Assembly: GCF_006149045.1 (NCBI RefSeq)
Contig: NZ_VBSN01000049.1
Location: forward strand, 186,001-250,000
Source of the DNA: Dyadobacter flavalbus
Lineage (GTDB): Bacteria > Bacteroidota > Bacteroidia > Cytophagales > Spirosomataceae
Direction: 5' to 3'
DNA length: 64,000 nucleotides
This document shows, in pieces, positions 1 to 8,202 of this stretch. Position 1 is the stretch's first letter. Every line of letters starts with the position of its first letter. The translations under genes were made by a program, and so were the position numbers. The notes beneath the pieces are model-generated. The model saw only the letters and a program-made list of their open reading frames with translations. It searched no databases and was not told where the DNA came from.

Positions 1-1209
1 GTTACCAAAGTGAAAGGCCAGACAGAAGGCGGCCCGCAGGTTTCGCCGCAGGAAGCATTTGCTTTTATCGAGCAGGAACTGAAAGATGCGCTTCCAAAGC
101 TTTCGACCAATACAACTTTGGGCGACAATGTAGTGGGGCGCTGGACGCAGGGCGGCGCAGCTTCGCTTCTGGTGCGGCTTTACCTGAATTCAAAGGTTTA
201 CACCGGCACGGACCGCTATGCAGATTGTGCAAAAATGGCTCAGGACATCATTGATGGAAAATACGGCAACTATGCACTTGAAAGTCGCTGGGATGCACCA
301 TTTGATTACACCAATCCGGCATCCAAAGAAACGATCTTCGGTTTTCCGGGAAGTTTCGCGCAGACGCACTGGCAGTATGACGGCGGTATGTATTTCTGGA
401 TGCTTCCCAACCTCGCGCCAAGCTATTTCGGGTTCACCGATTTCGGTAATGCCAACCCCAAGTACGCCATGCAGCCGGGCCGTGACGTGGACAGCGTGGA
501 ATACAACTTTGCTCTGGGAAAACCATTTATCAAATTCCAGAAATACAAGGATGATGTCCGTTTGAAAAAGTATAAAAATCTGGGCAACAGCAAACGCGAG
601 GGAATGTTCCTGTACGGCTATCTGCCTTATACCAATTCGGCGGGCAAACAGGATACCGTAAGAGGTTTCAAAGGCCCCTACCCGCTGTTCCTGCGTGACC
701 AGGTGGGTAAATTCCTCGATGCCAAGCCCGGAACCAAAATTGCTGACAAAGTTTCCAACATGAACAATGGAGACAACAATTCTGGTCTGTATCCGGTAAA
801 GTACCCCTACTATCCAAGTGACGATCCGAACAAGATTTCTTCGGCTTATGCAGAAGTACGCTTTGCCGAAATCTATTATTCTCTGGCTGAATGTAAATAC
901 CGCGCCGGCGATAAGGCAGGTGCCGCAGCATTGCTGAACACCGTGCGCAAGCGCTACTATCCGGCCGGCTCGCCAAGTCTTTACAAGGCAGACGGAAGCC
1001 AGCTGACCGACCAGGAAATGCTTGATGAATGGATGCGCGAGTTTCTGGCAGAAGGCAGAAGAAGAACGGACCTGGTTCGCTGGGGCGTGTTCAGTACCGG
1101 TACATGGTGGGATAAAAAACCGGATGCAGACAACCACACGGACATTTTCCCGATCGGACAGAATGTGCTGAACTCTTCGCCTCAATTGAAGCAAAATCCC
1201 GGATACTAA
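1..1209 (+). CDS. SusD/RagB family outer-membrane nutrient-binding lipoprotein, C-terminal part
   Basis: The frame is open at the window edge, so the N-terminus and lipobox lie outside; about 402 codons are present. The protein has the SusD C-terminal layout: a TPR-like stretch (AEVRFAEIYYSLAECKYRAG), a helix with NTVRKRYYP, then the conserved EWMREFLAEGRRRTDLVRWG segment and a terminal IFPIGQNVL...NPGY. SusD proteins sit on the cell surface and pair with a SusC TonB-dependent porin to take in oligosaccharides; the SusC gene would be expected just upstream. The next gene starts 10 bp after the stop, so the two are probably co-transcribed. The substrate cannot be told from the sequence. Confidence 0.93.
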   Translation, partial: VTKVKGQTEGGPQVSPQEAFAFIEQELKDALPKLSTNTTLGDNVVGRWTQGGAASLLVRLYLNSKVYTGTDRYADCAKMAQDIIDGKYGNYALESRWDAPFDYTNPASKETIFGFPGSFAQTHWQYDGGMYFWMLPNLAPSYFGFTDFGNANPKYAMQPGRDVDSVEYNFALGKPFIKFQKYKDDVRLKKYKNLGNSKREGMFLYGYLPYTNSAGKQDTVRGFKGPYPLFLRDQVGKFLDAKPGTKIADKVSNMNNGDNNSGLYPVKYPYYPSDDPNKISSAYAEVRFAEIYYSLAECKYRAGDKAGAAALLNTVRKRYYPAGSPSLYKADGSQLTDQEMLDEWMREFLAEGRRRTDLVRWGVFSTGTWWDKKPDADNHTDIFPIGQNVLNSSPQLKQNPGY

Positions 1210-1219
1210 ACTTAATCAA

Positions 1220-4200
1220 ATGAAATTTCACAAGCCTTTGGCCGTGCTGGGTGCCGCAACTTTGTTTGCGGTACTTGGCGCAGTCGGGCCGCGTTCGGTC
1301 GGGCCGAACGCGGCCAATACTTTTATTAACCCGGAGCCGTCTGATGTAAAACGTCCGCGTGAAGCATGGGTACTGCGTTCGGTGCTCGATGCCCGGCCGA
1401 GAATTCTCAGCATTGCCTTGCATGATAACCTGTGGCTCGCCTACAACACCAAAACAGCAGCATTGTACAAAGCCTGGACGGGAAAAATCAACTTCGGCGG
1501 TCCGGTCTATACCTCTTCACATGGTCCGCAGCCGGTTTCTGCCGGAACGACCTATATGGAAGAACCTGATGAAAATCCATGGCGGATTGAGGCGGACGGC
1601 AAGCAGGTTACGCCTGAAATCAGCTACAAAGGCCATACGATCCTGAACAATCAGGTTACTTTAAAATACGAGCTGGATTATCAGGGCAAGAAAATCGCGG
1701 TGGAGGAAAAACCGGAATTTTTTGACGCTGAAAACGGAAAAGCCGGTTATGAACGCGTTTTTACGGTTTCCAATGTGCCTGCCGGCGCTTCCTTGTCACT
1801 GAATATGCATTTGAATTCTTTGTCAAATGCAACAGATTACAAGACGGACGGAAAATTTTCTGTAACCGAACAACGTGACGAAAATGCCGGAAGCCAGTCT
1901 TTCAAGGCAATAGACGGGAAACTGGTGCTGAACAACAATGGAAAGACTACCTTTTCTGTTAACCTGACCAAAAAACCCGAACAGCCGCAAACAGAGCAAA
2001 GGGTAAGCAGATCGGAAATGGTGGCGGGTCTTTTTGCCAAAAGCGACTGCAATACATGCCATAACCAGGATGTAAAAACGGTTGGTCCGGCTTACAAGGC
2101 CATTGCCGAACGTTACGAAAATAACGATCAGAACAAGAATGCGCTGGTTACCAAAGTGATCACCGGCGGCGCGGGCAACTGGGGGCAAATCGCCATGTCG
2201 CCTCATCCGGACCTGAAAAAAGAAGATGCCGAAACCATGGTTTCCTACATTCTGAACCTGGATGCCGAAAAGGAAAGAGCGCAGGCAGCCAGCAAACTGA
2301 TGCCCAAGCCGGCCTATCCGATAAGCATAAAACCGGTTGTTCCTTCCAAAGTTGCTACCGCTACGGAAAAGCCCGGCATTGCCGTGAACATTTACCAGTT
2401 TGCAGGCGGCATCGGCAACGTACCAGAAGTCAATGACGAAATGCTTCCCGTAAAATCCGGATCAATCAATGCGCTGCATCTGGACGATAAGGATTTCGGT
2501 GATCTGAAAGACAACTTTGCAATTTATGCAAGCGGCTACATCAACATCAAAAAGACAACGAACATCGTTTTCCGGCTGGTTTGTGACGATGGCGGCAAGC
2601 TGTTTATTGATAACAAACTCGTTGCGGACAATGGCGTTAACCACGGACTTCAGCCTACGGACGGCGAAGTGATCCTGAAAGCAGGCAAGCACCCTTTTAA
2701 AGTAGAATATTATCAGGGCTCCTTCGGCAAAGGTCTTTCGCTGCAATGGCGGCCATACGGCAGCAAGGAATTTACCGTAGTGCCGCCTTCGGTTTTCACT
2801 TACAAAGGTGCCGACATTAAAAGAACGGGACAAACTGCGATTGAAGTAAAGAAAAACGACGTTCCCGGCGACCAGTCACCGCTTGTTGCCGTGCACCCGA
2901 GCTTTACATTGTCACAGGCACGGCCGGATGATTTCCAGCCGAGAGTGGGCGGAATGGATTTTCTGGCTGACGGAAGAATGGTTGTAAGCACCTGGGATTC
3001 CCTTGGCTCTGTGTACATCGTAGATGGACGGAAAGCCGCTTCTCCAAGTGATATCAAAGTAAAACGCATTGCCTACGGACTGGCCGAGCCTTTGGGACTG
3101 AAAGTTGTGGACGATGAAATATATGTGATGCAAAAACAGGAACTGACCAAACTGGTTGACCTGAACAAAGATGAGCTTATTGACGAATACCAGACCATTT
3201 GCAACGGATGGAAGGTTTCTGCCAACTTTCATGAATTCGCGTTCGGGCTGGTATACAAAGACGGTTACTTTTATGGCACACTTGCAACGGCCATTAACCC
3301 GGGTGGCGCCAGTACCAAACCGCAAATTCCGGACCGCGGGAAAGTAGTAAAAATTTCTAAAAAAGACGGCTCATTTACTTTTGTAGCATCAGGTTTACGT
3401 ACGCCGAACGGTATCGGCCTCGGAGTGGATAATGAAATATTCATTGCTGACAATCAGGGTGACTGGCTGCCTGCCAATAAAATCATTCATCTTCAGGAAG
3501 GCGCATGGTATGGCTCGCGCTCGGTGGATTTTGAAGGAACGGCAAATAAAAAGGAAACACAGCCGGTCGTATGGCTTACTCAGGATGAAATCGGCAATTC
3601 GCCCAGTCAGCCTGCCAGGCTGAACGTAGGGCCTTATCAGAACCAGATGATCCACGGAGATGTAACGCACGGCGGTATCAAGCGGGTATTTGCAGAAAAA
3701 GTAAATGGCGCTTACCAGGGAGCTGCATTCCGGTTTACACAAGGTCTGGAAGCAGGCGTTAACCGTCTGGTTTGGGGCCCTGACGGCTCGCTGTACATCG
3801 GCGGCGTTGGTTCCACGGGTAATTGGGGACATACCGGCAAGCTGGGTTACGGCTTGCAAAAGCTGACTTTCAATGACAAGGTGGCTTTTGAAATGCTGGC
3901 AGTAAGGGCCAGACCGGATGGCGTGGAAATTGAATTTACAGAACCTTTGAAAGAAGGCGTTGGTGAAAAAGCATCCGACTATGAAATCCGTCAGTGGTGG
4001 TTTAAACCAACTGGTGATTACGGCGGCCCCAAGCTGGATAATGAAAGTCTAGCCGTGAAATCGGTCAAGGTATCCGCAGACCGGAAGAAAGTGTCACTGC
4101 AGCTGGCCGGCATGAAAAGCAGACATGTCGTCTACATTCATCTGAACCGCAAAACCATCACCAGCCAGAACGGCAACAGCCTCTGGAGCACAGAAGCCTG

Positions 4201-4234
4201 GTATAACATGAACGAGATACCGGAGAATATCTGA
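1220..4234 (+). CDS. Large secreted cytochrome c / PA14 / beta-propeller fusion protein
   Basis: This 1004-residue protein begins with a signal peptide (residues 1 to about 22). Next come a domain of unknown role (about 45-250), a class I cytochrome c domain with haem motif CNTCH (C277, C280, H281) and a candidate axial Met326, a PA14-like carbohydrate-binding domain (about 385-515), a sorbosone-dehydrogenase/NHL-like propeller (about 545-870) and a C-terminal beta domain. Proteins of this build are taken to be periplasmic or surface sugar-oxidising or sugar-binding electron-transfer enzymes; that role is inference. It follows the SusD gene by 10 bp and is followed by a strong hairpin, so it is the last gene of the polysaccharide-utilisation operon. 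Confidence 0.85.
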   Translation: MKFHKPLAVLGAATLFAVLGAVGPRSVGPNAANTFINPEPSDVKRPREAWVLRSVLDARPRILSIALHDNLWLAYNTKTAALYKAWTGKINFGGPVYTSSHGPQPVSAGTTYMEEPDENPWRIEADGKQVTPEISYKGHTILNNQVTLKYELDYQGKKIAVEEKPEFFDAENGKAGYERVFTVSNVPAGASLSLNMHLNSLSNATDYKTDGKFSVTEQRDENAGSQSFKAIDGKLVLNNNGKTTFSVNLTKKPEQPQTEQRVSRSEMVAGLFAKSDCNTCHNQDVKTVGPAYKAIAERYENNDQNKNALVTKVITGGAGNWGQIAMSPHPDLKKEDAETMVSYILNLDAEKERAQAASKLMPKPAYPISIKPVVPSKVATATEKPGIAVNIYQFAGGIGNVPEVNDEMLPVKSGSINALHLDDKDFGDLKDNFAIYASGYINIKKTTNIVFRLVCDDGGKLFIDNKLVADNGVNHGLQPTDGEVILKAGKHPFKVEYYQGSFGKGLSLQWRPYGSKEFTVVPPSVFTYKGADIKRTGQTAIEVKKNDVPGDQSPLVAVHPSFTLSQARPDDFQPRVGGMDFLADGRMVVSTWDSLGSVYIVDGRKAASPSDIKVKRIAYGLAEPLGLKVVDDEIYVMQKQELTKLVDLNKDELIDEYQTICNGWKVSANFHEFAFGLVYKDGYFYGTLATAINPGGASTKPQIPDRGKVVKISKKDGSFTFVASGLRTPNGIGLGVDNEIFIADNQGDWLPANKIIHLQEGAWYGSRSVDFEGTANKKETQPVVWLTQDEIGNSPSQPARLNVGPYQNQMIHGDVTHGGIKRVFAEKVNGAYQGAAFRFTQGLEAGVNRLVWGPDGSLYIGGVGSTGNWGHTGKLGYGLQKLTFNDKVAFEMLAVRARPDGVEIEFTEPLKEGVGEKASDYEIRQWWFKPTGDYGGPKLDNESLAVKSVKVSADRKKVSLQLAGMKSRHVVYIHLNRKTITSQNGNSLWSTEAWYNMNEIPENI

Positions 4235-4254
4235 ATGATCCGTTGATAAATCGC

Positions 4255-4298
4255 AAGGGCTATACCCGGAGTGTTGTTCAACTCTGGTTATAGCCCTT
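4255..4298 (+). terminator. Rho-independent terminator of the SusD operon
   Basis: An inverted repeat (AAGGGCTATA ... TATAGCCCTT, with CCGGAGT/ACTCTGG continuing the stem) is followed by a T-rich run. It lies 20 bp after the stop codon of the cytochrome/PA14 gene. Confidence 0.8.
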
Positions 4299-4309
4299 TG
4301 TTTATTGAT

Positions 4310-4375
4310 TTGCTGTTTTTGGCTGTTTGTTTTTAGCGATGAGCTTTTGGCTTTTAGAAAGACAGCGTTTCCTAA
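4310..4375. repeat. Degenerate CTTTTAG/GCTGTTTTT intergenic simple repeat
   Basis: Short imperfect repeats of TTTTAGC, CTTTTGG and GCTGTTTTT fill the gap between two convergent genes. A similar stretch lies at 42670-42710. No coding content is seen. Confidence 0.35.
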
Positions 4376-4438
4376 TTGACAGATTGCGAAAAGCCGTTAG
4401 CCTCAACTTGTTTCAGGCAATGACCCGACTTCAGCATT

Positions 4439-5692
4439 TCAATTTACAATCCATCTGTTAACGGTATTGTATTTTCCTTCAATAACGATTTTGAAAAAAC
4501 CTTTCGGAAGCTTTGAAATGTCAATAACCGCATTTTCCGCGGTAACCGGAAGCTGCTGCATCAGCATGTAATTGTCACTGCCGCCTTCTTCGAAATGATT
4601 TGTTACAGCCAGCCAGATTCTGACATTTCCTTCTTTTTCCACTGATTTCCAGCTTACACTGATTTTTTCTTCTTCCATTTTTGCAGCTGGACTTATAACC
4701 GACAGTTTTCCTGTTAACGGAATACCGTCCAGTTCAAAAGCCTGTTCTTTCGGGAAAGGAATCTGCAGATGCCTTCCGATTGTCGGCATAATGTCCACAA
4801 TACCGGGAAACTGTTTTGTCTCCGAAGATTTCAGGAAATAATTGTTTAATCCGGCTGTGTTGGTCACGATCCAGGTACTGCGTTCAGCGTCTGACTGGCC
4901 GCCATGATTTTTTCCCGTGGGCTCGCTCCTGCCGTGATCCGTAGTGATGAAAATCTGCCATTTTTCACCTGATTTCTTCTGCCTGTTTTTTACAGCCTCC
5001 CACAGCCGTCCCATCTGTGCATCCATTTTCCGGATGGCATCGTTGAACTGCTCGCTGTTTCCGTATTTGTGCCCCATATCGTCCGTATATTCCAGATAAA
5101 CCCAAGAAAGATCCGGTGCCTGTTCCTGAATGTAGTCACTGGCTTCGTTTACAACCATTTCATCAATGCGGTTTATGTATGCTGCATTTTTGTCATGCGG
5201 AAAGTTGACGGTATCCAGTTCAAAACCATCGTAGTAATAATCCATCTGCATACGGCCCGTCTGCGGCAGCCCCGTCCCGATCAGTTTGGTGCGGTTATCC
5301 AGCCAGGTTGAAAAAACAGCCGTTCGTTTATTCGGGTAAGCTTGTTTGAAAAACCTGAAGATGGTCCAGTAATTGTAATTGGGTGCTTTGATTTTGTTGT
5401 CCCAGACATTGTGCTTATTGACCCAGGTACCTGTCAGCAGGCTGTTGTAGCCTACTGCCGAAATGGTTGGCGTTTGTGAATAAGTATTTTTTTCACCGCC
5501 GACAAAAGCCCGTGAAAAACCGCCGGCTTTGGCAATGGCATCCAGATTGGGCGTCGGGACTTTCTTTAACTGCTCGTAAGATATTCCGTCAACAATGACG
5601 AACAATGCTTTGTTTTTATCATTTTGCGCGGCACAGATGCTGCTGACAAACAAAAAGGAAAACAGAAAACTGCGGTAGTAACGAATTGACAT
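4439..5692 (-). CDS. Secreted nucleotide pyrophosphatase/phosphodiesterase-family hydrolase (alkaline phosphatase superfamily)
   Basis: The protein has 417 residues with a signal peptide (about 1-22, cut near AAQ). The core is the type I phosphodiesterase fold: the metal-binding N-terminal FVIVDGISYE (Asp35), the nucleophile region TPTISAVGYNSLLTG (about 74-88), a YTDDMGHKYG metal loop and the TTDHGRSEPTGKNHGG motif with metal-binding His residues. Aligned by eye, the usual nucleophile Thr falls on a Ser (about Ser78), which would still be compatible with a phosphoenzyme. Family members cleave phosphodiester or phosphomonoester bonds in the periplasm or at the surface. It is monocistronic and convergent with the SusD operon. 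The exact substrate is unknown. Confidence 0.88.
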   Translation of the reverse strand: MSIRYYRSFLFSFLFVSSICAAQNDKNKALFVIVDGISYEQLKKVPTPNLDAIAKAGGFSRAFVGGEKNTYSQTPTISAVGYNSLLTGTWVNKHNVWDNKIKAPNYNYWTIFRFFKQAYPNKRTAVFSTWLDNRTKLIGTGLPQTGRMQMDYYYDGFELDTVNFPHDKNAAYINRIDEMVVNEASDYIQEQAPDLSWVYLEYTDDMGHKYGNSEQFNDAIRKMDAQMGRLWEAVKNRQKKSGEKWQIFITTDHGRSEPTGKNHGGQSDAERSTWIVTNTAGLNNYFLKSSETKQFPGIVDIMPTIGRHLQIPFPKEQAFELDGIPLTGKLSVISPAAKMEEEKISVSWKSVEKEGNVRIWLAVTNHFEEGGSDNYMLMQQLPVTAENAVIDISKLPKGFFKIVIEGKYNTVNRWIVN

Positions 5693-6036
5693 AAATTTTG
5701 ATTTTCGATAATAAAAAAGACCGGCAGCAGTTTCTACCCGTTGCCAGCCATTAACAAAAGCAGATATTAACGTGAACCTGGTATTTTGAAACGTTCAGAA
5801 ATGCCTTCTTCATGGGCAATCATGATAATGAAATGAAGCAAACTGTCATCTCAAACACCGGAAACTTTTACAAAATTGCCGAATGCTTGCTACTTACGTT
5901 TTAAGTCAATGTTAAGAAATGAACAGCATTATATTTGAACACCGGATGAACGGTGTACCGCGAATAAGACTTGCTTGCTGCAGCAGTTTGTTTGTGTGAT
6001 CCTGTTCAAGCACCTTACCGGGACCTGACAACCGTT
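5693..6036. other. Gene-free stretch upstream of the phosphodiesterase gene
   Basis: No convincing coding region is seen. It should hold the promoter of the minus-strand phosphodiesterase gene, but I found no clear TAnnTTTG box. It ends where the palindromic repeat cluster begins. Confidence 0.4.
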
Positions 6037-6188
6037 CAGGCGGCCCCGCCGGGGCCAAACATGGCAAATGCTATGAACCCTACAAACAGAGGGCCGCAGA
6101 GCGCCCAGCATGGCTGCGCGCCTGCAGAAATTGACAACTTAATAAAGTAAATGCTGCTCCGGAGGAGCACCCTGTTTGTAGAAATCCG
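6037..6188. repeat. Composite palindromic repeat, copy 1 of a 152-bp direct duplication
   Basis: This block recurs 207 bp downstream with only a handful of differences. It holds a GC-rich palindrome (GGCCCCGCCGGGGCC), a GCCGCAGAGCGCCC element, the core GCTCCGGAGGAGC at 6156-6168, and the box CCTGTTTGTAGAAA. The same parts recur at 8974-9135 and 22269-22508. Short reading frames inside it are by-products of the repeat. Confidence 0.85.
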
Positions 6189-6209
6189 AAATCCGGCAAA
6201 ACAAATGCG

Positions 6210-6222
6210 GCTCCGGAGGAGC
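6210..6222. repeat. Solitary GCTCCGGAGGAGC palindromic core
   Basis: A third copy of the core sits between the two 152-bp repeats, preceded by a variant spacer (AAATCCGGCAAAACAAATGCG). Confidence 0.75.
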
Positions 6223-6243
6223 CTTCTGAAATCAGGCATTAAG

Positions 6244-6395
6244 CAGGCGGCCCCGCCGGGGCCAAACATGGCAAATGCTATGATCTCTACAAACAGAGGG
6301 CCGCAGAGCGCCCAGCATGGCTGCGCGCCTGCAGAAATTGACAACTCAATAAAGTAAACGCTGCTCCGGAGGAGCACCCTGTTTGTAGAAATCCG
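6244..6395. repeat. Composite palindromic repeat, copy 2 of the 152-bp direct duplication
   Basis: Same element order as the copy at 6037-6188, with the core GCTCCGGAGGAGC at 6363-6375. Its right end runs into the coding sequence of the minus-strand gene at 6346-6651 and supplies that gene's last codons and stop. Confidence 0.85.
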
Positions 6396-6651
6396 CCAGT
6401 TGATCAATAAGTTCATCAGATTGGTCGAGGTATTGTGCTTCGTCGAGCAGGCCCTGCTGGTAGGAACGATAGAGCACATCCAAATCCGCCTTGATCTCGC
6501 GCCGACGTCTTGGACGTGGCGGCTTTTGTTTGCGGGGAAATTGCATTTCTATCCATTCAGCAATTTTACTGACGATAAAAACAAACGTCCCGATGAAAAT
6601 AAAAAGAAGCAGTTCTAGTAGCAACACGGTAAAAGCCTGTTTTCTGATCAC
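6346..6651 (-). CDS. Small single-span membrane protein of unknown function
   Basis: This 101-residue protein has one hydrophobic segment (about residues 6-30, AFTVLLLELLLFIFIGTFVF), then a strongly basic stretch (PRKQKPPRPRRRREIK, about 40-55) and a helical, acidic C-terminal domain (DLDVLYRSYQQGLLDEAQYL). The positive-inside rule would put the basic part in the cytoplasm. The last 14 residues, FYKQGAPPEQRLLY, are encoded by the palindromic repeat, so the repeat has replaced or extended the original end. No family was recognised. The membrane-plus-basic design argues for a real gene; the alternative is a chance frame. Confidence 0.5.
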   Translation of the reverse strand: MIRKQAFTVLLLELLLFIFIGTFVFIVSKIAEWIEMQFPRKQKPPRPRRRREIKADLDVLYRSYQQGLLDEAQYLDQSDELIDQLADFYKQGAPPEQRLLY

Positions 6652-6961
6652 TATAACCCTGACCGGGTACCAGATGTAAACTTAACAAAAACAGTTGGTG
6701 CTGCAATAGTTAAATCCATCTCATTACCCGATGCAATGATACTTTTTATTTATTATATCCATCAATAATTGTAATTACAGCTTTAAATAACGGCTGCCGG
6801 CTATGTAGCCGCATGGTCAGGCGAGCTGGAATTGATTGAAATATAAAATGCCTAAAGTCATAATTGAGTATTTCGGCACTGAAGCAATGGCTGTTTGTAA
6901 AATTAGCAAATGTGCATTTTTATATACCTGATGCAAACTGGTTTATGATGCCTGTTATATC
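6652..6961. other. AT-rich gene-free stretch
   Basis: I see no convincing coding region, repeat or hairpin here. It lies upstream of the small membrane protein gene and downstream of the DUF1737-like gene, both on the minus strand. Confidence 0.4.
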
Positions 6962-7165
6962 CTATATCTTGGTCATTGCCTGTGTATATTCCTTTGGAGT
7001 GAGTGCAGATACTTGATTGACAACCACACCTCCCAATGGCATCCAGCCTTCTTTGATGTACGCATTTACGATTTGAGCCAATCTGGTCAGACCATTCGAT
7101 TCGACTATCAGGTATTTGGTATCATCATCAATAGGTGAGCTTTTTACATTATAGTTGAAAATCAT
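6962..7165 (-). CDS. DUF1737-like small protein
   Basis: I chose the internal ATG at 7163-7165, giving 67 residues, because homology-like sequence starts only there; a longer frame could begin at 7234. The core KYLIVESNGLTRLAQIVNAY followed by IKEGWMPLGGVVV matches the DUF1737 pattern, in which a short beta-alpha-beta unit ends in an EGWxPxGG turn. No function is established for the family. It is a lone gene among AT-rich DNA. Confidence 0.55.
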   Translation of the reverse strand: MIFNYNVKSSPIDDDTKYLIVESNGLTRLAQIVNAYIKEGWMPLGGVVVNQVSALTPKEYTQAMTKI

Positions 7166-7522
7166 AGGTGAAAGGAATTGGATGTCAGAACTTACTATCA
7201 AAAAAGCTGTATTCAGTGAATGCTTCGTCCTCAATTTTCAGAATATGTATTACTGTCTCGTTTGTACTTGTAAACGCGAAATACATTCGGATAAATTCTT
7301 CCTGCTTTCTTTTTACCTCAGCCAAATATGCCAAGATACCACTTTGTAAGGGCAGCTATAAACTTGTCAAACTCATTTATTAACCCAAAAAAAAACGCCT
7401 GATTGCTAATGGATTACGAGTTTCTAATGAATTGTGCTGAATGATTATTTACTATTTAAAATGTACTGAACAGATTACTTCCTGCAATAGTAACCATTTG
7501 GATATCTAATGCCAATCCTGAC

Positions 7523-7660
7523 TTATTTAACGGTATTCTTCAACATTTCAAATGCAGATAAAACGTTGTCATCATTTAAAAGTTTGTCAGTTGATCCGTA
7601 CGTTGGCGCCACGTGGGCCAGCGGTAGTTGCATCCGGACTCTCCTGTCGTCGCGGTACAT
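7523..7660 (-). CDS. Possible 45-residue small ORF
   Basis: An ATG-started minus-strand frame whose C-terminal part (LLNDDNVLSAFEMLKNTVK) looks like a regular amphipathic helix. An in-frame stop lies two codons before the ATG. It is followed by AT-rich DNA and preceded by another weak minus-strand frame. It may be a remnant of a decayed gene. No family was recognised. Confidence 0.2.
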   Translation of the reverse strand: MYRDDRRVRMQLPLAHVAPTYGSTDKLLNDDNVLSAFEMLKNTVK

Positions 7661-7693
7661 TAGTTAGCTGAAAATCACCAAAGTTTCCCGTTA

Positions 7694-7999
7694 TCAAACA
7701 GGTTTCTTTGCAGCAGAAATCTGATGGGAATGATTGTTAGCTGTTTTATCTGCGCCGGCACACCGAACAACAAAAGCCGGACCTTCTTTAACGCACTTGA
7801 CTATACGTTTAACATATTGCAGCGATGCATCTGAGTTGATCCTTTTGATAGGCTTGTTTCGGAATTTGTAGACCTGTACCGATGCCTGCCCGGCTTCCTG
7901 GATGGCCTTCCGATGACTTTCATAAGCCTTGGCGCATGTTGAAATGTATTTAGGGTAATGGTTCAGAGAGTGTGCCGGATCAAAAACAGGAAGCAGCAC
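7694..7999 (-). CDS. Hypothetical protein, possibly a 5'-frameshifted remnant
   Basis: The 101-codon frame opens with GTG at 7997-7999 but stays open for 16 more codons upstream (ending LNENSDKVRYNLFK before the GTG) until a TGA. An ATG (ATGAAGGTTAAA) lies just upstream in another frame. The composition is protein-like and basic: YPKYISTCAKAYESHRKAI, then VYKFRNKPIKRINSDASLQY. A single missing base would join the ATG to the body. No domain was recognised, so treat it as a low-confidence gene or remnant. Confidence 0.3.
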   Translation of the reverse strand: MLLPVFDPAHSLNHYPKYISTCAKAYESHRKAIQEAGQASVQVYKFRNKPIKRINSDASLQYVKRIVKCVKEGPAFVVRCAGADKTANNHSHQISAAKKPV

Positions 8000-8202
8000 T
8001 TTAAACAGGTTGTAACGGACTTTATCCGAATTTTCATTTAACCTTCATGGGTGCATGCCTTTTTGTACAGAATTGGGATGTTTCAAATAATTAATGAATT
8101 AATAATAAACGGGCAACTTGGAGTGTGGTATTGTTTTTCTTTCTTTAAAGTAACAACTTAGGACATTACTCACATATTCATTTACTAAAAGCCATGACTA
8201 TT

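Noticed and set aside
190..1194. 334-codon frame opposite the SusD gene
   Set aside because: It is an antisense shadow of a well-supported SusD coding sequence with no recognisable domain.
6036..6479. Long minus-strand frame of 147 codons across the repeat cluster
   Set aside because: It translates the duplicated palindromic repeats (the same phrase occurs twice) and runs antisense-in-frame with repeat DNA; it is not a gene.
8143..8156. The 14-mer CTTTAAAGTAACAA shared with 53116-53129, considered as a regulator box
   Set aside because: Several exact 14-mer matches are expected by chance in 64 kb, and the two sites differ in orientation and distance to their genes.
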